DNA from: an uncultured Candidatus Saccharibacteria bacterium
GTDB lineage: Bacteria > Patescibacteriota > Saccharimonadia > Saccharimonadales > Saccharimonadaceae
Assembly (NCBI GenBank): GCA_948477625.1
Contig: CAOLNK010000002.1
Location: forward strand, 25,454-89,453
DNA: 64,000 nt
Direction: 5' to 3'
Shown here: positions 59,485 through 64,000 of the stretch, piece after piece
Layout: every line of letters begins with the position of its first letter
Position numbering within the stretch: position 1 is the stretch's first letter
Translations under genes and position numbers: made by a program
The notes under the pieces: generated by a model
Seen by the model: the letters and a program-made list of their open reading frames with translations, nothing else
What the model was told of the DNA's origin: nothing
Databases searched by the model: none

Positions 59485-60969
59485 CTAGAAGGGTAAATCT
59501 CCTTTCACCTCTTGTACTCCACCCATTATAGCAGATATTTGTGAAATTTGGCCATCTTCGGGTAAGACGCGTTCACCCGGCTCGTGAATTACTAAAGCCA
59601 CACCACCGAGGTATTGTGCCATAATCTGACGATTTCCGGGCTTATCAAGGATGCTCTTGGTGAATTTCTTGTCAGGATAAAGATGGATAGTGGCGCCGTC
59701 GTATTCATAGTTTACCTTAAGGAGTTGGTTATAAACAGCGTCGTTCACCTGGTGCACAGCCTCAATAAAGCCATTCCAGTCAAAGTTCTGCGAAACCGGT
59801 TTTGGTGCAGTTTTGGCTGGTTTAGTGGGAGCAGATTGCTTCTCAGAGGTCATAGGAGGCGTTTCTGAGGGTTTTATTGCTAAACCTTGGCTTGACGGCT
59901 CTTCGTTCTTGGCGGGGCTCTCCGAAGTTGCTATGGGCATTGACGCTAGATTGGAGGTAATAACCGTATTTGCCCCTCTGGGAGCCGTATGTGCGCTGTT
60001 ATTCGCAAGCAGCGCTAGCAACAGCTTGGCTTCAGGAAAGGGCGGCTGCACTTCGGGCAAATGCGCCAAAAGGGGCAAAACTGCAGGGTTTGGTACGGCA
60101 ACAATGGTAGAAATTAGCTCGCTGGCGATAGTTTCCGGTCTAATTCCGGTATTAATTAAATTTTGCAGAAGTTGATGGATTTTATTGATATCTTGAGCGG
60201 CGTAGGCGGCCAAGATATCAGAAATCGCTTGCTCTTCAGGTAAACCTAGGGCTTGGTTGAGAGCCTCGGCAGTAATCTCATTCTTGCCGTCGGATAAACT
60301 GGCAATTTGGTCAAGCAAACTGAGCGAATCGCGAAACGACCCGCCTCCACGACGCACTACGATTCCTAGGGCGTCGTCACTGATCCTGATGCATTCGTTA
60401 TCAGAGATTTTACGCAAATGTGCCTGCATCGTTTCGGGATTGGCTAGTTTAAAGGTGTGTACCTGGGTGCGAGAAGAAATCGTAATTGGCACCTTATAGG
60501 CGTCAGTTGTCGCCATGATAAAAATTACGTGTTCGGGTGGTTCTTCCAAAGTCTTGAGTAGGGCGTTCGATGCAGACTTGGTGAGCATGTGAACTTCATC
60601 AATGATATAAACTTTATATTTGCCGGCCGTGGGCGCGATAATGGCTTTTTCGCGGAGCTCGCGGATATTGTCGACACCGGTATTAGAAGCGGCGTCGATT
60701 TCGATGATGTCAAGATAACTGTCTTCTACCTGATAGTCAAAACCGTTGACAGCATGCGCAAAAATCCGAGCTACCGAAGTTTTGCCGGTGCCACGTGGGC
60801 CAATAAAAAGATAAGCGTGTGCTACTTTGCCCTGTTTGAGTGAATTGCCTAATACTGAAGTAATTTGTTCTTGGCCAACGACGTCTTCTAGCTTAGTTGG
60901 CCGGTATTTGCGGTATAAGACTTTGGGTTGGGCTACCCCAGCACCAGGTGCGTTATTTCTCTGCGCCAT
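59485..60969 (-). CDS. dnaX: DNA polymerase III tau/gamma subunit lacking the zinc module
   Basis: A 494-residue DnaX clamp-loader ATPase. K-Y-R-P-T-K-L-E-D-V-V-G-Q-E, Walker A G-P-R-G-T-G-K-T-S near 52, I-I-D-E-V-H-M-L and S-R-T-Q. The four-cysteine zinc module normally between the F-A-x-A-x-N segment and D-x-I-E-I-D-A-A-S-N is absent; that space holds only GFDYQVEDSY. The middle part is Ala/Pro/Thr-rich and the final domain is short. Complete otherwise. 1 nt separates it from the next gene. Confidence 0.93.
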   Translation of the reverse strand: MAQRNNAPGAGVAQPKVLYRKYRPTKLEDVVGQEQITSVLGNSLKQGKVAHAYLFIGPRGTGKTSVARIFAHAVNGFDYQVEDSYLDIIEIDAASNTGVDNIRELREKAIIAPTAGKYKVYIIDEVHMLTKSASNALLKTLEEPPEHVIFIMATTDAYKVPITISSRTQVHTFKLANPETMQAHLRKISDNECIRISDDALGIVVRRGGGSFRDSLSLLDQIASLSDGKNEITAEALNQALGLPEEQAISDILAAYAAQDINKIHQLLQNLINTGIRPETIASELISTIVAVPNPAVLPLLAHLPEVQPPFPEAKLLLALLANNSAHTAPRGANTVITSNLASMPIATSESPAKNEEPSSQGLAIKPSETPPMTSEKQSAPTKPAKTAPKPVSQNFDWNGFIEAVHQVNDAVYNQLLKVNYEYDGATIHLYPDKKFTKSILDKPGNRQIMAQYLGGVALVIHEPGERVLPEDGQISQISAIMGGVQEVKGDLPF

Positions 60970-61488
60970 TTAGAGCGCAGCCTCAACGGCGGCCCAGGCA
61001 GCTTGTTCGTTATTGGCTGGTATAATTGCGGAAACTTGGTTCCCTTCGCGGAGGTGAAAATAAGTTACGCTTGCATAAAGTACCTCGTATTCGCGACCAC
61101 CAACTTCGATATAATACTTATCATCGTGATGCACGAGAGTACCAATTACAGCTTTGCGTTCCACTGGGCCAATCTGCTTATACAAGAATCTACCCTCTGG
61201 AGTAATGGTAAGCTTGAGAATGTCGCCTTCAATCAACTTGGATTTAGAAGCATAATTTGCTGGTACGGGATAGTTCTTGCCATCTGGGCCAATCATAATT
61301 TGACCATCAAAGACACCTTCAATCACCTTGCCCTCTGGGCTAGATACCACTGTGTCTCTTGGTGCAGTAATTGCCTCGCCATCGCCAAGCACGGAAATCA
61401 GCAACTCCTTGGCTGCGGCAAGGTTGGTCTCAGCCTCTTGAATTAGGCCGCGCAATCGCTTGATTTGTTTTTCTGGTAGTTCAGACAT
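60970..61488 (-). CDS. Conserved hypothetical protein with OB-like domains
   Basis: About 172 residues: an N-terminal helical hairpin (about 5-40, coiled-coil-like E/L/A), then two beta-rich units (about 55-105 and 112-165) with D-G-K-N-Y-P-V-P-A-N-Y and I-E-V-G-G-R-E-Y-E-V. The pattern suggests OB-type domains but I cannot name a family. The start at 61488 is chosen for domain fit (the frame extends to 61509). It is the first gene ahead of dnaX and probably co-transcribed with it. Confidence 0.6.
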   Translation of the reverse strand: MSELPEKQIKRLRGLIQEAETNLAAAKELLISVLGDGEAITAPRDTVVSSPEGKVIEGVFDGQIMIGPDGKNYPVPANYASKSKLIEGDILKLTITPEGRFLYKQIGPVERKAVIGTLVHHDDKYYIEVGGREYEVLYASVTYFHLREGNQVSAIIPANNEQAAWAAVEAAL

Positions 61489-61640
61489 CACCTCGCATCC
61501 GTCCGTCATTAACTTTTATTCTAAGACCATGATACACCTGTCAAGAATCAAAGTCAATGTTGAAATTGGGCGGTTTTCCACTGCCGTAACGGCGGTGGGG
61601 GCAAAACCGTTGTAAAAATTACAAGTTAAACATAAAGGGA

Positions 61641-61672
61641 AAGGCCGCGTGTCCAGGTTGGACTGCGGCCTT
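61641..61672 (-). terminator. Strong terminator after the 61703-62272 gene
   Basis: AAGGCCGC (61641-61648) pairs with GCGGCCTT (61665-61672), with GTCCA/TGGAC stacked inside, followed on the minus strand by TTTCCCTTT. The rest of 61510-61640 shows no gene. Confidence 0.75.
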
Positions 61673-61702
61673 ATGAATATCACTCCCTTTGAAACTTAAA
61701 TC

Positions 61703-62272
61703 TTACTGCGTCAGCTGCCATGTGCTGGAATGGGCGTATCCCACGAGATAGTACCCGTAGGACATCGTGTATCCTCCGCCTTCGCGCTCTTTGTAGTAGA
61801 ACGCATTGGCGCAGTCTTCACGCTCTAACGCCTGCTCCAGTGGCTGTGTCAGCCAAGCGACGGTCTCGTTGGTGTCATGCAGAACGGATTTGAAATCGGC
61901 GACAGTGTCAATCTCCGGGTCGAACCATGCCTCAATCGCCGGCCCCATCTCTGTATAGAGATGGGCTAACTCGTTAGTCGTGTCCACCTCGGTATTCGCT
62001 ACTTCTTCGTACTGGCGGAATGCCTTGTCGAGTGCATCTGCTTCCTCCTGTGAGATACCTTCGATGTAGACCATCTCCTCCGAGTTAGGAAGCTTGATTG
62101 CCTGCTCGGTACCGTTGCCGGACAGAAGCTCAGCGAAATCGATTTCGGCTTCAATGGCTGTCTGCTGGCTCTCTGCTTCTTTTTCGTCTTTGTCGTGGTT
62201 AAACAAATAGACCCCTCCGATGACAACAATACCAACAATAGCAACAACAACGGGAATAGCTTTTTTCTTCAT
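61703..62272 (-). CDS. Membrane-anchored protein, 189 aa, probably acquired
   Basis: An N-terminal helix (KKKAIPVVVAIVGIVVIGGV) anchors or exports the protein; an acidic external domain of about 160 residues follows, with W-F-D-P-E-I-D and REGGGYTMSYGYYLVGYA near the end. No family recognised. The ATG at 62272 follows AAGGAGG at good spacing; the frame extends to 62353. It has its own consensus promoter (62370-62398), a leader hairpin (GAGGGG/CCCCTC) and strong terminator. Codon use looks Firmicute-like, so it may have been acquired from a host or neighbour. Confidence 0.65.
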   Translation of the reverse strand: MKKKAIPVVVAIVGIVVIGGVYLFNHDKDEKEAESQQTAIEAEIDFAELLSGNGTEQAIKLPNSEEMVYIEGISQEEADALDKAFRQYEEVANTEVDTTNELAHLYTEMGPAIEAWFDPEIDTVADFKSVLHDTNETVAWLTQPLEQALEREDCANAFYYKEREGGGYTMSYGYYLVGYAHSSTWQLTQ

Positions 62273-62369
62273 GATGTTTCCTCCTTCAACATAAGAATAG
62301 TTTTTTGAGGGGAGTGAATTCAATGTAAAATTACTTGAATTATTTCCCCTCATAACAGTTCATACTTCC

Positions 62370-62398
62370 ATTATAGCACACATGCTTAAAAAAGTCAA
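62370..62398 (-). promoter_or_regulatory. Consensus promoter of the 61703-62272 gene
   Basis: Minus strand TTGACT (62398-62393), 17 nt, TATAAT (62375-62370), TGC before the -10 box. Fourth copy of the TTGACTTTT...TGCTATAAT pattern. Confidence 0.8.
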
Positions 62399-62424
62399 TA
62401 GTTTTACCACATTTTGCAACAAAA

Positions 62425-62447
62425 ATAGGCTCTTTTGGCGAGCCTAT
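62425..62447 (-). terminator. Terminator of rplL
   Basis: ATAGGCTC (62425-62432) and GAGCCTAT (62440-62447) form the stem; on the minus strand T5 follows. It resembles the terminator at 911-941. Confidence 0.8.
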
Positions 62448-62499
62448 CTCCGTAACAAACTTGCTAAGTCTAGAATAAATTAGTATAAAATGTATGAAA

Positions 62500-62880
62500 T
62501 TACGCCAATTCGACGGTAGCGCCAGCTTCTTCCAAGGTTTTCTTCATGGTTTCAGCTTCGTCTTTCTTGACTTTCTCCTTTACGGTAGCAGGAGCGCCAT
62601 CGACGATGGCTTTAGCTTCACCAAGACCAAGACCGGTGATTTCTTTGACGGCCTTGATGACGGCAATTTTCTGAGCGCCAGCGTCTTTCAAGACGACGTC
62701 GAATTCAGATTTGCCTTCATCGGCAGCAGCGCCACCATCGGTTGGGGCAGCGGCAACAGCGACAGCCGCAGCGGCTGGTTCGATGCCATATTCGTCCTTG
62801 AGGACATTTTTGAGTTCGTTGACCTCGAGAATGGTCATGTTGACCAATTGCTCGGCCAATGCTTTGATATCTGTAGCCAT
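62500..62880 (-). CDS. rplL: 50S ribosomal protein L7/L12
   Basis: A 126-residue stalk protein. N-terminal dimerisation domain, Ala/Gly-rich hinge ([11 protein letters not shown]), C-terminal domain with [24 protein letters not shown] sequence and [12 protein letters not shown]. Complete. AAGGA precedes the ATG. It lies 186 bp downstream of rplJ, and a 77-bp repeat occupies part of that gap. Confidence 0.97.
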   Translation of the reverse strand: MATDIKALAEQLVNMTILEVNELKNVLKDEYGIEPAAAAVAVAAAPTDGGAAADEGKSEFDVVLKDAGAQKIAVIKAVKEITGLGLGEAKAIVDGAPATVKEKVKKDEAETMKKTLEEAGATVELA

Positions 62881-62926
62881 AATTGTAATCCTTATGAAAT
62901 TATAAATTTATAAAATGTTGCATGGG

Positions 62927-63044
62927 TGGCTAACCGCAATGATTTTCGGGACACGATGTCGCGCCAGCCCGCCGTTGCGAGTGTCGCGCATCTTCGTCCT
63001 CGGCCGTAGACTCCGGAGATTCCCGAAAATATCGCGCTTAGCCA
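62927..63044. repeat. 77-bp palindromic element between rplJ and rplL
   Basis: The core 62948-63024 is 75/77 identical to the copy inside der (1761-1837). Its arms TTTTCGGGA and TCCCGAAAA are exact complements and differ from the der arms. Outer TGGCTAA (62927-62933) and TTAGCCA (63038-63044) pair as well. The stem may influence the L10:L7/L12 ratio or merely be mobile DNA. Confidence 0.8.
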
Positions 63045-63066
63045 GCATACATAATTTTCTCAATTG

Positions 63067-63588
63067 CTAATTTGCTTTTGCTTCCAAACCGGAAATGATG
63101 CCGGAAAGGCCACCCGATAGCGCGGAAATAGTATCCGTGGCTGGGGAGAGAAGCTGCGCCACAACCTGAGCAATGAGCTCGTTTTTGGATGGCATTGAAG
63201 CCAAGGTGGTGATTTCGGCTTGATCCATGGCTTTGCCTGAATCGTTGAAGCCACCAGCGAGTTCGAGCGCAGGGTGAGTTTTGGCAAAGCTAGCCAAAAC
63301 TTTGGCCGGAGCGACTTCGTCGGTGTCAGAAATCGCGTAAACGAGCTGGCCGGTGAGACCGGTAGTATCGGTGTCTTTGTAGACACCGATTTCATTCATC
63401 GCAACCTTGACTAAGCGGTTTTTTACCACTTTAATCTTGACGCCGGCTTCGCGTGCGGCTTTGCGGAGCTCTTGGAGGTCGGCCACGGTCAAACCCTGGT
63501 AGCGGGCATAAGCCGTGAGCTTAGCCTCAGAAAGAAGAGCGGTCAAATCAGCAACCAAAGTATCTTTTTTCGCTTTTGAAATTGCCAT
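63067..63588 (-). CDS. rplJ: 50S ribosomal protein L10
   Basis: A 173-residue L10, the base of the L7/L12 stalk. A-R-Y-Q-G-L-T-V-A-D-L-Q-E-L-R-K-A-A-R-E and V-K-N-R-L-V-K-V-A are typical, followed by Ala-rich C-terminal helices that bind L7/L12. Slightly longer than E. coli L10 (165). AAGGAAC precedes the ATG. First gene of the rplJ-rplL operon, with an L10-type leader upstream. Confidence 0.96.
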   Translation of the reverse strand: MAISKAKKDTLVADLTALLSEAKLTAYARYQGLTVADLQELRKAAREAGVKIKVVKNRLVKVAMNEIGVYKDTDTTGLTGQLVYAISDTDEVAPAKVLASFAKTHPALELAGGFNDSGKAMDQAEITTLASMPSKNELIAQVVAQLLSPATDTISALSGGLSGIISGLEAKAN

Positions 63589-63767
63589 AAAAGTTCCTTA
63601 GGTTATTTTTGATAATTATTCTTCTGCTAGCAAGTTGTTAATCAACGTTACCCACAAGACCCATAAGAGATTTCCTCGGTAGCATGATTAAGAGGTGAAT
63701 TATCGTCCTCCGCCACTGTCTTTAGAATAACTGGTGTCATTATAGCAAAGATTGGGAGATTTGGCAA
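63589..63767 (-). promoter_or_regulatory. rplJ promoter and L10-type leader
   Basis: TTGCCA (63767-63762), 17 nt, TATAAT (63744-63739). The leader is about 145 nt, with a G-C-T-A-C-C-G-A-G-G-A segment like the L10-binding leaders that give autogenous control of rplJL. The pairing scheme was not modelled. Confidence 0.55.
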
Positions 63768-63778
63768 GGGTGAAAAAG

Positions 63779-63811
63779 CGGCTTAGTAGCATGTTGTTTG
63801 CCACTAAGCCG
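63779..63811 (-). terminator. Terminator of the gene entering from the right
   Basis: CGGCTTAGT (63779-63787) and ACTAAGCCG (63803-63811) form a perfect 9-bp stem; on the minus strand CTTTTTC follows. Confidence 0.8.
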
Positions 63812-63839
63812 TGATAAAAAAGATACGTTTTTAGATAGA

Positions 63840-64000
63840 TTATTCCAGATGAGATACGCTGAATTCAAAGCCGATATCCGTAGGTTCATTGTCGATGTCT
63901 CCAATCAGGATGCCGCCGTAATTTAAAGCAGATTCTGTGACGAAGGGGTGGATTTCAAATGTTTCACCATCTTCAGTCTCCATATAGAAACGGGCGGACA
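63840..64000 (-). CDS. Partial hypothetical protein (C-terminal 53 residues)
   Basis: An open frame enters from the window end and stops at TAA 63842-63840. It reads S-A-R-F-Y-M-E-T-E-D-G-E-T-F-E-I, then G-G-I-L-I-G-D-I-D and F-E-F-S-V-S-H-L-E at the end; acidic and beta-rich. The family is not recognised. A strong terminator follows directly. Codon use resembles the 61703 and 33574 genes. Confidence 0.6.
   Translation of the reverse strand, partial: SARFYMETEDGETFEIHPFVTESALNYGGILIGDIDNEPTDIGFEFSVSHLE

Noticed and set aside
1..64000. Alternative genetic code (UGA as glycine)
   Set aside because: TGA ends several complete genes (17730, 25645) and RF2 is present, so UGA acts as a stop here.
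1..64000. CRISPR array or complete insertion sequence
   Set aside because: No regularly spaced direct repeats, cas genes, transposase or integrase were seen on either strand.

Overview
The window looks like a chromosomal piece of a Candidatus Saccharibacteria (TM7) genome, an ultrasmall Patescibacteria/CPR epibiont. The argument is gene style rather than a marker gene: compact, tightly packed genes, a DnaX without its zinc module, a MurD/MurL pair, a VanZ/GtrB/YfhO-like envelope cluster, a DUF3048 protein, many membrane-anchored proteins of unknown function, and very short promoters. TGA is used as an ordinary stop (for example at 17728 and 25645), so the UGA-glycine code of SR1/Gracilibacteria does not apply.

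Layout. 1-0.9 kb: a broken surface-protein fragment and a protein made of two RNA-polymerase alpha-CTD-like domains. 0.9-16.5 kb: der, an envelope glycan cluster (YfhO-like, GT2, VanZ), tRNA-Glu(CUC), a DUF3048 protein, gltX, three large membrane-anchored proteins including a PEGA protein and a sortase, tRNA-Leu(CAA) and a CDF metal exporter. 16.5-33.5 kb is the accessory region: divergent Nudix genes, a seven-gene metabolic operon preceded by a leader ORF with two palindromes, a dockerin-bearing M6 protease beside an anchored partner, a Y-family polymerase, and two ABC systems, one behind a similar leader and a G11 tract, the other under a YtrA-like GntR regulator. 33.5-42 kb: a frameshifted acetyltransferase, metK, two GT4 glycosyltransferases, exonuclease III, smpB, decayed small membrane/G5 genes and a MerR regulator with dyad operators. 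42-61.5 kb is a dense core block on the minus strand: hydrolase, glutaredoxin, CtpA protease, CHAP hydrolase, ftsX, ftsE, prfB, murL, murD, M16 peptidase, secA, hpf, ybaB, GT39, dnaB, dnaX. 61.5-64 kb: an acquired-looking anchored protein, rplL-rplJ with an L10-type leader, and the 3' end of another gene.

How it fits together. Much of the window serves the cell envelope: peptidoglycan precursor synthesis (MurD/MurL), FtsEX with a CHAP hydrolase next to it, sortase, glycosyltransferases, lipid-linked sugar transfer, and protein export and processing. The accessory block adds small-molecule chemistry and transport under its own control elements.

Most notable: a 77-bp element 75/77 identical between the coding sequence of der and the rplJ-rplL gap, with flanking arms that differ but still pair; two operons sharing a leader of short ORF plus two palindromes, one with an 11-G tract in its promoter; about a dozen genes whose -10 box lies 6 (once 7) nt before the start codon (leaderless messages); three 30-bp ACCTTA...TAAGGT dyads; and several recently broken genes. 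No CRISPR array, complete insertion sequence or prophage was seen.
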